From NCBI GenBank assembly GCA_963732855.1, contig CAVTBB010000001.1, positions 186,001 to 250,000 of the forward strand: a DNA stretch of 64,000 nt, in the 5' to 3' direction. Below are positions 42,801-51,675 of this stretch, piece by piece. Made by a program: the position numbers and the translations under genes. Numbering within the stretch: the stretch's first letter is position 1; each line of letters opens with the position of its first letter. The notes below the pieces were generated by a model. That model had not been told where the DNA came from. It saw nothing but the letters and a program-made list of their open reading frames with translations, and made no database searches. The stretch is from DASXVU01 sp963732855 (GTDB taxonomy: Archaea; Thermoplasmatota; Thermoplasmata; Methanomassiliicoccales; UBA472).

Positions 42801-45732
42801 TCGACACGGACTTACCGGCCGAGTTGCTTGCCTTGACCACGTAGTAATACTGAGTGCCGAGGATCACCGTGGCATCATCGTAATAAGTTGAACCGGTGGT
42901 CCCGAGCGGGGTCGCGCTCTCCGCACCCGGGGATGTACCGCGATAAATGTTATATTGGGTGATGAAGGAGCCGCCGTTATCGGCCGGAGCCGTCCAGCTC
43001 AGGTGGATGTATGCGCCAGGGACGACGGCGGTCAATGAGGTGGGCGCGCTGGGGACTGTTGGCACCCGAGCGGATGCCTCGTTCCCGGCCTCCGAATCGC
43101 CGATAGCGTTGTAGGCTCTGACCATGTAGTAGTACCTGGTGCCAGCCGTCGCGGTCAGATCATCGTACACTGCCGTTCCGATCGTCTCAATGAGAGAGGG
43201 GGATTCCCCATCGGCGATGGTGTCGCGGTAGACCTTGAAGCCCAGGATGGAAGAGCCGCCGTTATCGGCCGGAGCCGTCCAGGCAAGATGAACGCCGGAC
43301 CCGGAGACGGTGGCCACCAACGAGGTCGGTGCGTTCGGGATGATAGGTATGCGGGCGGACGCCTGATCACTGAGAGAGGAAGATACGAGATCGTTGAAGG
43401 CTTCAACCCGATAGTAGTACGTATTGCCAGCAATGACCGCGGTGTCACGATAGGAGCGGGCCGATGAGGAGAGGGTCTGGTACAGGGACCCGTCATTCGC
43501 GGAGTTGCCGCGATAGAGGTGGAAACCGGTCAGGCTGGTACCGTTTGATGACCAGGAAAGGTCAATGTAAGATGAGCCCGCGGAAGCGGTCAATGAGGTA
43601 GGTGCGGCAGGCGTTGAGACCGAAATTCTTCCGATGGCCTGGTTGGACTGGGAAGATTCGCCGATCGTGTTCAAAGCGGTCACCTTGTAGTAGTAGGTGA
43701 GGTTCGCCACGGCGCTGGTGTCGACATAGACCAGGGACGAGGACGGGACGCTTGCCAGGGACGACTCCGCTCCGACCGAGGTACCCCGGTAGATCTGATA
43801 GGAGGTCAAGGCCGACCCACCGTTGGAGGAAGGGGTCGTCCAATTCAGCTCTATGTTGGAACTGATGCTGGTCATGAGCCCGGTCGGTGCAGAAGGGGGA
43901 GAGCTTCCAGGGGCAGCCTCAACCGCATCGAGCAGGACCAAGTCCTGGTTGCCGGAAATTGACGCGTCCTTGCTGTACTCCCATTTGAGATCGTGCGCGC
44001 CGGGGGTGATGGCCGCGCTCACCTGTTTCCATGCGGTTACCCCGCTGGCGCTGGCGGTTGCCACATCATCGATGTAGAACCGCACCGTATCGGTCGATTG
44101 CGTCGATGTCTTCCACCAGAAGGAAACGGTCGATGGACCCTGGACGGTTGTCTGGATAGCGCTTTTCCCCCCGTTGCCCACATTGCCGCTCTGCATGGCG
44201 CTGCCGCCGGAATATGAATCCCTTGTCTCCGGGGACCATTGCGCATTGCCCGAACCGGTCAGCATCAGCCCGGGGTTGTCCAGTGCCGTCGCCGGTGATA
44301 CCGTCGGATACGGTGCCATGGTGACGGTCGCCGAGCCCGGGTTGACCTTCGGCACATCAGATGACTGACCGGAGACCTGGGTGGCGGCGTTGGAGTAACC
44401 GTTCAGGTACTGTTCGATGCGGAACGAGGACACGTTGCCGGCGGTCTTGGTGGTCCCCAGGGTCAGGTAGAACGTGGTCTTGCCGGACTGGTACTTGGCC
44501 AGGAGGTCGGTCATGTCTATCGCCATGAATGAGGGGAAGGTGGCGGCCACGGAAGCGTCGTTCTTCATGAAATAGGGCAGGAAGGTGTCCGTACCGCCGA
44601 CGGCCCCTACCCCCAGTGTGATCGTGGATTCTCTGGTGGGAAGGTTGTTGAACTCAATGATAGAGAGCAGGCTGGGCTGGTACGAGGGCCTGTCGGTGAT
44701 GTACGTCAGCCACAGGTTGTTCCCGATCTTCCTCATGGCGTCGTACGATATCCAGTAATATCCACCGTTGGTGCCCCAGTTCTTGCCCCAGGAGTTGACC
44801 ACCTTGAACGCACCCACGTCCGAGTGTATCCCGTCGGTCTTGGCGTCGTCATATCCGACGATGGTCTGGGCATGGTTGATACTGGTTGAGGAGTACTCAT
44901 TGGCGACGATGATGTTGTCGTTGGTCAGCCCGGCAGAGTACTTGCCCGCGTCGATCGCGAAGGTGACCGGTGTATTCGCGGATATCAGGTTCTTGACGTT
45001 CGTGAACGCGGCGTTCGGATTGGAAGAACTGTAACTGATGAAACTCACCGAAGCGGCACGGTGCAGCACCGCCTCACGGAACGCGTCCTCGCTGCCCCAG
45101 CTGGTGAGGTCGGAGGTGACATAGGGCATCGTCTTGAGACTGGCCGCGCCCCAGTCCTTGATGACCTCGGCGATGTTGTCCATAAATGTGCCGCGGTCCA
45201 CGCCGTAGTTGACCTTGTTGTATGTCCATGCCGGGCTCAGAAGATGGGCGGTGTTGCCAGTGGAGGCATCGGTCCAGCCGTTGTCCCGAGCTTCGATGTA
45301 GCCATAATCGTAGTAGGTCATGGCCCACGCGGCGCATGATCCCTGGCTGCCCTGGTTGCCGACCACTGGGAAATAGGGTTGGGAAGAAAGGTCGTAGGAG
45401 GCGGGGGCCATGAGCCCGGTCCCCACTACGTCGGTAACCTGGACGCTCCCGACCATTTCCGCATATTGGGATGCTGTCGGGGGAGCCAGTCCAGTTCCGT
45501 GCCCGTCGACGATCACATTATAGTTTGTCCCTTCAACGTACACGCCCGAGGTGAGCCGCAACTGGGCCATTTCATCGGACGTGAGCGCATGGGCCTGCAC
45601 CGAGATGGTTTGGGTCCGTATGACCGTTGATGCCGAGGTTCCGGGGAGGAAGGCTACTGGCATTAGTACGCCGGACAGTAGGAGTGCAAATGCGACGAGG
45701 AGGGGCATTGCACTAAAGGGTTTCCGGTGCAT
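39856..45732 (-). CDS. Giant surface protein: papain-like protease, jelly-roll region, 12 Fn3 domains, membrane anchor
   Basis: A 1,958-residue exported protein. Signal peptide about 1-35. Residues about 105-350 form a C1 (papain-like) peptidase with the active cysteine in GNQGSQGSCAAWA, the histidine in NHAQTIVGYDD, and the asparagine in VVNSWGKNWG. A jelly-roll-like region follows (SFWWKTSTQSTDTVRFYIDD), then 12 fibronectin type III repeats from about 625 to 1,800 (pattern PSAPTSL, SWTAPADNGGS, TYYYKV), a carboxypeptidase-regulatory-like domain, and a C-terminal helix (IWISLFMGACLGVVAFLV) ending SRK. The protease would face outside, tethered on a long stalk. A TATA box at 45756-45764 puts the start near leaderless. 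Confidence 0.88.
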   Translation of the reverse strand: MHRKPFSAMPLLVAFALLLSGVLMPVAFLPGTSASTVIRTQTISVQAHALTSDEMAQLRLTSGVYVEGTNYNVIVDGHGTGLAPPTASQYAEMVGSVQVTDVVGTGLMAPASYDLSSQPYFPVVGNQGSQGSCAAWAMTYYDYGYIEARDNGWTDASTGNTAHLLSPAWTYNKVNYGVDRGTFMDNIAEVIKDWGAASLKTMPYVTSDLTSWGSEDAFREAVLHRAASVSFISYSSSNPNAAFTNVKNLISANTPVTFAIDAGKYSAGLTNDNIIVANEYSSTSINHAQTIVGYDDAKTDGIHSDVGAFKVVNSWGKNWGTNGGYYWISYDAMRKIGNNLWLTYITDRPSYQPSLLSIIEFNNLPTRESTITLGVGAVGGTDTFLPYFMKNDASVAATFPSFMAIDMTDLLAKYQSGKTTFYLTLGTTKTAGNVSSFRIEQYLNGYSNAATQVSGQSSDVPKVNPGSATVTMAPYPTVSPATALDNPGLMLTGSGNAQWSPETRDSYSGGSAMQSGNVGNGGKSAIQTTVQGPSTVSFWWKTSTQSTDTVRFYIDDVATASASGVTAWKQVSAAITPGAHDLKWEYSKDASISGNQDLVLLDAVEAAPGSSPPSAPTGLMTSISSNIELNWTTPSSNGGSALTSYQIYRGTSVGAESSLASVPSSSLVYVDTSAVANLTYYYKVTALNTIGESSQSNQAIGRISVSTPAAPTSLTASAGSSYIDLSWSSNGTSLTGFHLYRGNSANDGSLYQTLSSSARSYRDTAVIAGNTYYYRVEAFNDLVSSSLSDQASARIPIIPNAPTSLVATVSGSGVHLAWTAPADNGGSSILGFKVYRDTIADGESPSLIETIGTAVYDDLTATAGTRYYYMVRAYNAIGDSEAGNEASARVPTVPSAPTSLTAVVPGAYIHLSWTAPADNGGSFITQYNIYRGTSPGAESATPLGTTGSTYYDDATVILGTQYYYVVKASNSAGKSVSSNEASSQIVHVPDAPPTPTVVTTLGHVILTWTTPASNGGSPIISYKVHRGTVSDASTHVQIATVTPASYDDTLITVGKTYYYSIKAVNIVGDSVTSGAASALIKGLPGTPSSLTSQFSDRSVVLTWSDPTSNGYSPITAYKIYRSGTSGGETYAATVTGTTYTDAGLVNGNPYYYRVSAMNAMGEGPQCAEVHDSPAKVPSAPVIISVSFSSGSADLAWSSPDNGGRPVTGYAVYRGDSTNFASATLLVQSMIGNVYHDATVVVGSTYHYFVTANSSIGTSSPALSGPVFISGLPSAPRLITPTIVSDHIRLSWSAPASSGSSAISGYCVYRSLVPGPGPIIAHLGNVLAFNDSLVTQGQTYYYTVSAENNEGVGDPSFELQVGYALIPGAPVDLVVVASMGAAALSWSSPVQNGAAITGYTIRSWISGSVPSILVEIGPSATNTILSGLTNGVRYWFSVSASNAEGEGPVSMSAACLIGSIPSPPVALRTSVGNGYISISWEPPASNGGLSDLTYQVWRSTTGSSILLANLSSTNRSYSDRSAVPGTLYHYTLTVINAIGVSPDAAPSHAVAAVLPDAPSAVTVSSNTSSILISWTMSSSSGGIGLTGQKVYRSAGVEWTLLGTLTGDSAVSYRDLSALDGVSYRYSVSAINALGEGPMSAPSASIVAFSAPSAFSLTATTGNTNVSLSWTIPASHGTPLLRFTIVRTESESGELISFTFDPTIIRYIDTSLIPGRNYTYKVTADNAVGSTSTDPVTVHSWRTVGLKLQIVPFSQNIAISGSVTDMSGHGVGDQKVTIYKSTGLAGTWTKVVQLTTPGSGKYSALVSSCSGIIKLRAVLADDGTHVPITIDRTVGSLLLKSGNMASITTNSTMIESSLTSTDNTITFTLEQTGTANISLPKDSIGDPNLIGFSIDGQMGHYILTETEDQYVYSLIDVRAGQIVAMSIGQPTLQENIPILIWISLFMGACLGVVAFLVSRK

Positions 45733-45755
45733 TATAATCTCAAGTGACTTTTTCC

Positions 45756-45764
45756 CCTTATAAA
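45756..45764 (-). promoter_or_regulatory. TATA-box promoter of the protease/Fn3 gene
   Basis: TTTATAAGG on the minus strand about 28 bp upstream of the ATG at 45732, so the transcript would have almost no leader. Confidence 0.6.
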
Positions 45765-45925
45765 CGACCTCATCTGAGAATCATAATTGATTCCACTATC
45801 TGTTCATTCTGATCGATCTACCAGTCGAATGGGATTATGCGCCCCGTTGCCGGGATGTGAATTCCATTGACCGATATTATTCGCCCTCCGAGGAGAGGGG
45901 CGGACCGGCGGATCATGGTCCCCGA

Positions 45926-48900
45926 TCACTTGTCCCTCTTAACCTGGACCGCGCCCTTCCTGACGAAGAACACGAAGGCGAAGAAACCAACCACCAGTAT
46001 GGCCATGATTATTATGATGCGGAACCACATCTGGTCGAACAGGCCGCCTGTCTGGACCGGCTGGTCCTGGGCGGCGAACGGCGTGGCCGTCGCCTCTTCG
46101 GAGAGCTGGCTCTCGCCCTGTAGGGTCATGGCCGAGACCTTGTAGTAATAGGTCTGACCGACGGTGACGTTGTTGTCCACCCAGCCGGTCGCGGGGAAGT
46201 TGACCAGGAACTCTTCCTCTCCGGAGGAATTGCCCCGGAAGATGCTGTACGTGAACACGCTCACCCCGATCGGCTGGTTCCACATAAGGGTGATCTTGCC
46301 CTCCCCGGCAGTCGCGGTGAGCCCGATGGGCGAATCAACCTTAGCCGGGGTTGAGACAGCCACTTCGGCAGTGGCATTTCCGCTGCCGGCGGCGTTGTAA
46401 GCGGAGACCCGGTAATAGTATGTGGTCCCGGATGCCAGACCCGTGTCATGGTAGCCCAGGCCGGAAACGGTGGCCACTCGGCTCAGGTTGCCGCTCTCGA
46501 GGCCGCGGAACACGTGATAACCAAGAACGGGGGAGTACCCGTCAGATATTGGAGCGGTCCAGTTCATGGTCGCGGAAGCATCACCGCTAGAGGCCTCGAA
46601 CGAAGCGGGAACTCCCGGATATGTGAAAGGGGTCGCGTTCGCCTCATTGGATGCCGGGCCTTCCGCTGTCATGGTGATGCCGGTGACCAGATAGTAGTAG
46701 CATTTTCCCACGGTAACGCCGGTGTCGGCCATCTCTGTGACATTGACATCGATCAGGAACGACTCGCCGGAGCTTGCGGTGCCCCGGTAGACCCGATATC
46801 CGGTTAGAGGGTTACCATTCGCCTCCGATGGCGCGGTCCACCGGAGGTCGACCTTGTTCAAGCCCGGCATGGCGATCAAATGGGGCGCGGTGAAGGTATT
46901 GCTGAACAATACGTTGGCCTCGTTCGATGCCGGACCGGTCCCGGCGGAATTGATGGCCCTCACCTGGTAATAGTAACGGATGCCGCTCTCGACCAAGGTG
47001 TCGTTGTAGACGGTCGAGTCGGACGTGCCGATCAACACTTCCGCTCCTGGCGTCAGGCCGCGCAGCACCTGATAGATCTGGACCGGGGCACCTCCGTCGT
47101 TCAATGGGGCTTGCCAGTTCAGGACCGTCTTGGCGCCTGCCGATGCGGCAGAAAGGCCGGTCGGGGCCGATGGCGCGGTCACGATGGTGGCGCTGACCTC
47201 ATTGGACGGTAGGCTCTCCCCGGTGGCGTCGACCGCCGTTACCTTGTAATATACAGTTCGACCGGATGCGAACGGGCCGTCCACGAACGAGTTGGCGATG
47301 ACCGATCGGAGGTATGTTTCCTGCCCGGAGGCATCGCCGCGGTAGATCCGGAACGTCGCAGCGCCCGGGGACTCCGTCCATGTGAGATGCACGTCAAGCC
47401 CGCTCCCTTCCGCCTGGAGGGCGGGAGACTCTGGAAGGGGGAGGGTCGTGGAGTTGGTCTCGGCGTACGGGCCTTCACCGGCCGGGTTGATCGCGGTGAC
47501 GCGGTAGAAGTACTTGGCGCTGTTGTCCAGATTGGTGTCGGTGTATGAAGTGGAACCTATGGATACGATCAGCTCGTATGATCCGTTCGACGCACTGGAA
47601 CGATACAATCTGTAAGAGGATATGCTGGCACCACCAAGGTCCAACGGCGGTGACCAGTTTAGCCCCACCTGCCGGATCCCGCCTTCTGAGGACAACTGCA
47701 TCGGTGCGGACGGCGTTCTGGATGGAATGGCCGACATCGGGGCGGTCGATTGCCCTTCGCCCACTGCGTTGGTGGCAGACACCGCATAGTAGTAGGTCTG
47801 TCCGTTCGTCAGCCCAGTGTCATCGAAGGAAAGGGAGGATATCGAAGTGAGCATGGACATCGATTCCGGGGAGTTTCCTCTATACACCGTGTAATATTGG
47901 ATAGAGGTCCCTCCGTTGGTGACCGGTTCGGACCAGCGAAGAGAGATCGCCCGGTCGGAGCTGGTCGCCTGCAGGAACGCCGGCCTGCTCGGCAGGGAGA
48001 ATGTAGTGGCCGATGCCTCGTTGGAGGCCGGCCCTTCGCTCAGCGCGTTATAGGCGGCCACTTTGTAGTAGTGGGTCTCGCCGTCGTCAAGAGATGAATC
48101 GGTGAAAGATCCGGTACCGACGTCGGTGTAATGGGTCTCGCTGCCCGGGGCATTCCCGCGCAGGATGTGGTAGCCGAGGATCAGCGAACCTCCGTCCGAG
48201 GACGGGGTGGTCCATGAGAGCGCTACTTTCTTCACGCCTGGAACGGCGACCAGCTGGGTCGGTTCCGATGGTGAGGTAGCCGGCACTACGGGGATCTGGG
48301 TGGTGCGGGTCCCTTCTCCCACGGCGTTGACCGCCGCCACTGAATAATAGTAACGTTGACCGTTCGACAGCCCCGGGTCCGAATAGCTCAGTGATGCGGT
48401 ATTTCCTAGGAGCGCATAGCTACCCAAGGTGATCGACCGGTACACGTTATAAGAGGTAACGGAGGACCCGCCATTGTCAGTCGGGGGAGACCAGGCCAGC
48501 GAGGCCTGGGAATCGGCCGGGGCCACCGAGAGGCCGAAGGGCACGGAGGGCACCGCATTGGTCCTCGCCGATGCATCCAGGCTATGCAGGCTCTCGCCTC
48601 GGGAGTTTATGGCGGTGACTGAATAGTGATAGGTAGTGCCGTTGGAAAGTCCAGTATCGGTGAACTCGAGCGCCGGTCCCAGAGTGGCTATCAGTGATTG
48701 GCCAGTGGCCGACGGTCCCCGGTATAGCTTGTAGCCGGTGATGTTCGAGCCTCCGTCGATCAAAGGAGGCATCCAGGAAAGCGAGACCTGCCTGACGCCA
48801 CCTATGGCCAACAACGACTGGGGGGCCGATGGGTTGGTCATCGGTACGGCTGAATATTCTGAAGAGAGAGGCCCTTCGCCGACGGAGTTGATCGCAGAAA

Positions 48901-50902
48901 CGGCATAGTAGTACCGGACCCCGTTCGTCAACGATAGCTGTAGGAACGTGCTGGAAGAGACCGTCTGGTTCCCGCTGTAGTTGCCGGATCCGGTCCCATA
49001 GAACATCCGGTATGCGACAAGGGCGGAACCGCCGTCCGAGCTGGGGGCGCCCCATTGAAGCGAGATCTGTTGATCTCCCGCGGTTCCTGTCAACGAGGTA
49101 GGCGCAGTAGGCAGTCCGAAGGTGGTGGCGCTGGCCTCGTTCGATCTGAGGCTCTCCCCCTGGGAATTCCAGGCGGTGACGTGATAGAAATAGGTCATGC
49201 CGGCGAGGACCGAGCTGTCGACCATCGTGGTTGTCGGACCGGCATCTCGCAGGAACGTCTCCGAACCGCTGGAGGTTCCCCGGTAAACAGAATATTTGGT
49301 CAAGGCGGACCCACCATCGGCCAATGGGGCGGCCCATGCTAAGGTTACGCTTCCAACCCCTCCGGTCGCAGAATCGAAGACTGGAGCCGATGGCACGGTG
49401 CGCGGTGTGGCTGATGCGGTCAATGTCCTCGGCCCTTCCCCGGCAGCGTTGACCGCCGCCGCCTGGTAGTAGTAGGTGTGGCCGTTGGTCAGGCCGGTAT
49501 GGGCATAGACAAGTCCGGCGCTGAGCGTGTCGATCTTGGTCCATGGGCCAGTGGCCGACTCGGACCAGTAGATATGATAGCGCAATATCGATGAGCCACC
49601 GTTGCTGAACGGAGCAGCCCATCCCAGAGAAACCCCGCCGTTGCCACCGATCGCGTTCAAGGAGAGCGGGACGGACGGTATGGAGAACGGTGTGGCGCTC
49701 GCCGCTCCGGATTTCAGTCCCTCGCCGACCGAGTTGACTGAACTGATCTTGTAAAAGTAGGCCTGACCGTTCGTCAGGCCGGTATCCTGATAGCTGGTCT
49801 GGGTGACGGATACCAAGAACAGCAGGGTGGTGACGGTCGTACCGCGGTAGACCTTGTAAGAAGAAACGGATGACCCACCGGTGTTCGCCGGAGCAGTCCA
49901 GCTCAAAGAGATTGAGGAATCGGAAGGTGTCGCGGTGATCGAGGTCGGCGGAGCCAGGACGGCGGATGGTGTAGATGTCACTTCATCGGACATCTGGCCT
50001 TCGCCGACGGCATTGACGGCCGAGACACGGTAATAGTATGTGACGCCGTTGACCAGGTTGAGGTCCTGGTATGTGGTGCCAGTGACAGGGCTCAGGACGG
50101 TCTCATGGCCAGATACGACGGAACGGTGAACGGTGTACCCGGTAATCGGCGAACCGCCGTTGTCTGAAGGGGCGGTCCAGGTCAGCGTGACCTTGGAGTC
50201 CGAGGAGACCGCCTGTAGGTCCAGTAATGGTCCTGGCGGGGATGCGAGGGTCCCGGAGAACACTGCGCATTTCACTCCCTCGCCGACCGCGTTGACGGCC
50301 GTTATTTGGTAATAATAGGTCTGTCCGTTGCTGAGGCCAGTGTCCATCATGGATGTCTGGGCCGAGTCCTTGAGGAACAGTAGTAGGGAGGCCGTCGTTC
50401 CGCGGTAGATGCGGTAGTTGGTGACCGGCGAACCGCCCTCGTTGTACGGCGGGTTCCAGCTCAGGGACATCTGTCCGATTGCCGGAGTGGCCGTGGTCGC
50501 CGTCGGCGCACTCGGGACATTGAGCGGCATGGCGGAAACGGTAGATGAGTAGGTGCTCTGTCCAAGCTCGTTGTGTGCTACGATGTTGTAGTAATATGTC
50601 AGACCATTAACGACCGTCGTGTCCACGAAGGTCAGCGGCGGGGTTGGCAAAACGTTCCGGTAGAAGCTCATGGTCAGGGGAGTGCTGCCCTTGTACACCA
50701 GGTATCCGTCGATGACCGCTCCGCCGTCATTGACCGGGGCGGTCCAGTTGAGGGTGATCTTGGCGTTGCCCCCGTCAGCGGTGAGGTTCGTGGGTGGATC
50801 GGGCACCGATGCGGCGGCGACGTTTACCGAGAACAATGGCACTAGGAGAATCAGCGCCATTAGTATGCATGCGGAATCATATCGCGACCGGGTCTTAAGC
50901 AT
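45926..50902 (-). CDS. Giant surface protein with 17 Fn3 domains and C-terminal anchor
   Basis: A 1,658-residue exported protein built almost wholly of 17 fibronectin type III repeats of about 92 residues (PSAPTxL, LSWxAPxxDGGS, YxVYRG, TYYYxVSAVNAVGEG). A signal peptide (ACILMALILLVPLFSVNVAAA) precedes them, and a membrane helix (IIIIMAILVVGFFAFVFFV) with a basic end follows. I chose the ATG at 50902: a TATA box at 50944-50952 puts the transcript start near 50923, so the upstream GTG at 50941 would not be in the message. Likely role: cell-surface stalk or adhesin. One repeat, about the thirteenth, is shortened. Confidence 0.88.
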   Translation of the reverse strand: MLKTRSRYDSACILMALILLVPLFSVNVAAASVPDPPTNLTADGGNAKITLNWTAPVNDGGAVIDGYLVYKGSTPLTMSFYRNVLPTPPLTFVDTTVVNGLTYYYNIVAHNELGQSTYSSTVSAMPLNVPSAPTATTATPAIGQMSLSWNPPYNEGGSPVTNYRIYRGTTASLLLFLKDSAQTSMMDTGLSNGQTYYYQITAVNAVGEGVKCAVFSGTLASPPGPLLDLQAVSSDSKVTLTWTAPSDNGGSPITGYTVHRSVVSGHETVLSPVTGTTYQDLNLVNGVTYYYRVSAVNAVGEGQMSDEVTSTPSAVLAPPTSITATPSDSSISLSWTAPANTGGSSVSSYKVYRGTTVTTLLFLVSVTQTSYQDTGLTNGQAYFYKISSVNSVGEGLKSGAASATPFSIPSVPLSLNAIGGNGGVSLGWAAPFSNGGSSILRYHIYWSESATGPWTKIDTLSAGLVYAHTGLTNGHTYYYQAAAVNAAGEGPRTLTASATPRTVPSAPVFDSATGGVGSVTLAWAAPLADGGSALTKYSVYRGTSSGSETFLRDAGPTTTMVDSSVLAGMTYFYHVTAWNSQGESLRSNEASATTFGLPTAPTSLTGTAGDQQISLQWGAPSSDGGSALVAYRMFYGTGSGNYSGNQTVSSSTFLQLSLTNGVRYYYAVSAINSVGEGPLSSEYSAVPMTNPSAPQSLLAIGGVRQVSLSWMPPLIDGGSNITGYKLYRGPSATGQSLIATLGPALEFTDTGLSNGTTYHYSVTAINSRGESLHSLDASARTNAVPSVPFGLSVAPADSQASLAWSPPTDNGGSSVTSYNVYRSITLGSYALLGNTASLSYSDPGLSNGQRYYYSVAAVNAVGEGTRTTQIPVVPATSPSEPTQLVAVPGVKKVALSWTTPSSDGGSLILGYHILRGNAPGSETHYTDVGTGSFTDSSLDDGETHYYKVAAYNALSEGPASNEASATTFSLPSRPAFLQATSSDRAISLRWSEPVTNGGTSIQYYTVYRGNSPESMSMLTSISSLSFDDTGLTNGQTYYYAVSATNAVGEGQSTAPMSAIPSRTPSAPMQLSSEGGIRQVGLNWSPPLDLGGASISSYRLYRSSASNGSYELIVSIGSTSYTDTNLDNSAKYFYRVTAINPAGEGPYAETNSTTLPLPESPALQAEGSGLDVHLTWTESPGAATFRIYRGDASGQETYLRSVIANSFVDGPFASGRTVYYKVTAVDATGESLPSNEVSATIVTAPSAPTGLSAASAGAKTVLNWQAPLNDGGAPVQIYQVLRGLTPGAEVLIGTSDSTVYNDTLVESGIRYYYQVRAINSAGTGPASNEANVLFSNTFTAPHLIAMPGLNKVDLRWTAPSEANGNPLTGYRVYRGTASSGESFLIDVNVTEMADTGVTVGKCYYYLVTGITMTAEGPASNEANATPFTYPGVPASFEASSGDASATMNWTAPISDGYSPVLGYHVFRGLESGNLSRVATVSGLGYHDTGLASGTTYYYRVSAYNAAGSGNATAEVAVSTPAKVDSPIGLTATAGEGKITLMWNQPIGVSVFTYSIFRGNSSGEEEFLVNFPATGWVDNNVTVGQTYYYKVSAMTLQGESQLSEEATATPFAAQDQPVQTGGLFDQMWFRIIIIMAILVVGFFAFVFFVRKGAVQVKRDK

Positions 50903-50943
50903 CGTTCTCAGCCTCAAGAATGAATAGCTTTCGAGCGGCACCT

Positions 50944-50952
50944 GTTTATAAA
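50944..50952 (-). promoter_or_regulatory. TATA-box promoter of the 17-Fn3 gene
   Basis: TTTATAAAC on the minus strand, 46 bp upstream of the ATG at 50902. With the usual spacing the message would begin about 20 bp before that ATG. Confidence 0.6.
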
Positions 50953-50990
50953 GACGTTATCAGGCAGTTATCAAAATATGGAATATCGAA

Positions 50991-51647
50991 TTATAACTCC
51001 TGGACGACCATTCCCAGCCCCGGTTCTATCTTGAAACGGATCTCCTGTTTCGCCTCCGGGATCTCGTCCGGATACTTGAGCAATTGAACCGAGTGCACCG
51101 CCCCGTTCTCGGTCAATGCCATGCTCAACCTGGCCTGGGCCTCTTCTCTGATGGTATCGATCCCGTTCTGCTTCTCGTCGGTGACCAGGATGATCGTGCG
51201 GTCCTTGGTGACCGCGCTTTTAAGGTAGGAGAGTAGCTTAAGGTGGCCGTTCTCGTCCAGATCGTTCTCCGTCATCGTAGATAGGCGGTCGATTATCATC
51301 ACCTCGTTGAGCAGCTGGGGCGAGCGAATCAACCGGTCAATGTATCCGGCCATGGCCCGGTCCTTGCGGATCAGCGAATCGATAGGGATATAGAGTATCT
51401 TCTTGCCCAGAAGGTGGTTCGCCATCAAAAACCCGGAACCGTACATCTGCCTGATGAAATCACTGGTGGCGTTCTCGGTGGAGATGTAGGTGACCTTGAC
51501 CTCGTTCTGCAGGAAGCCATATGTCAAGCGTTGCACGAATTGCTCCACCCCCGAACCCTTCTTTCCCTCGATCAGGACGATCGAGCCGCGGGGCAGTCCC
51601 CCGCCTAGCATCTGGTCCAGATCGTCCCGGTCCATCGAGACGGGCAC
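50991..51647 (-). CDS. RecA/KaiC-like ATPase domain with degenerate P-loop (3' part of a split gene)
   Basis: A 218-residue domain of the RecA/KaiC superfamily, most like ArlH/FlaH-type proteins: DQMLGGGLPRGSIVLIEG, then strands ending VTYIS and Walker B-like EVMIIDRLS. The P-loop reads GKKGSGVE (28-35): the lysine and Ser/Thr that normally hold phosphate are replaced by Val and Glu, so ATP hydrolysis is doubtful. GTG at 51647 lacks a ribosome-binding site, and the same frame stays open upstream, encoding AEEPIPEDHLIIPEQPEK. It therefore looks like the C-terminal part of the gene at 51676-52338, joined after an indel. No archaellum genes are nearby. Confidence 0.72.
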   Translation of the reverse strand: MPVSMDRDDLDQMLGGGLPRGSIVLIEGKKGSGVEQFVQRLTYGFLQNEVKVTYISTENATSDFIRQMYGSGFLMANHLLGKKILYIPIDSLIRKDRAMAGYIDRLIRSPQLLNEVMIIDRLSTMTENDLDENGHLKLLSYLKSAVTKDRTIILVTDEKQNGIDTIREEAQARLSMALTENGAVHSVQLLKYPDEIPEAKQEIRFKIEPGLGMVVQEL

Positions 51648-51675
51648 GACGACGGTGCGGTCCGGTCCGATCTTT

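Noticed and set aside
50991..51647. ArlH of an archaellum operon
   Set aside because: No other archaellum genes are near and the P-loop is degenerate.
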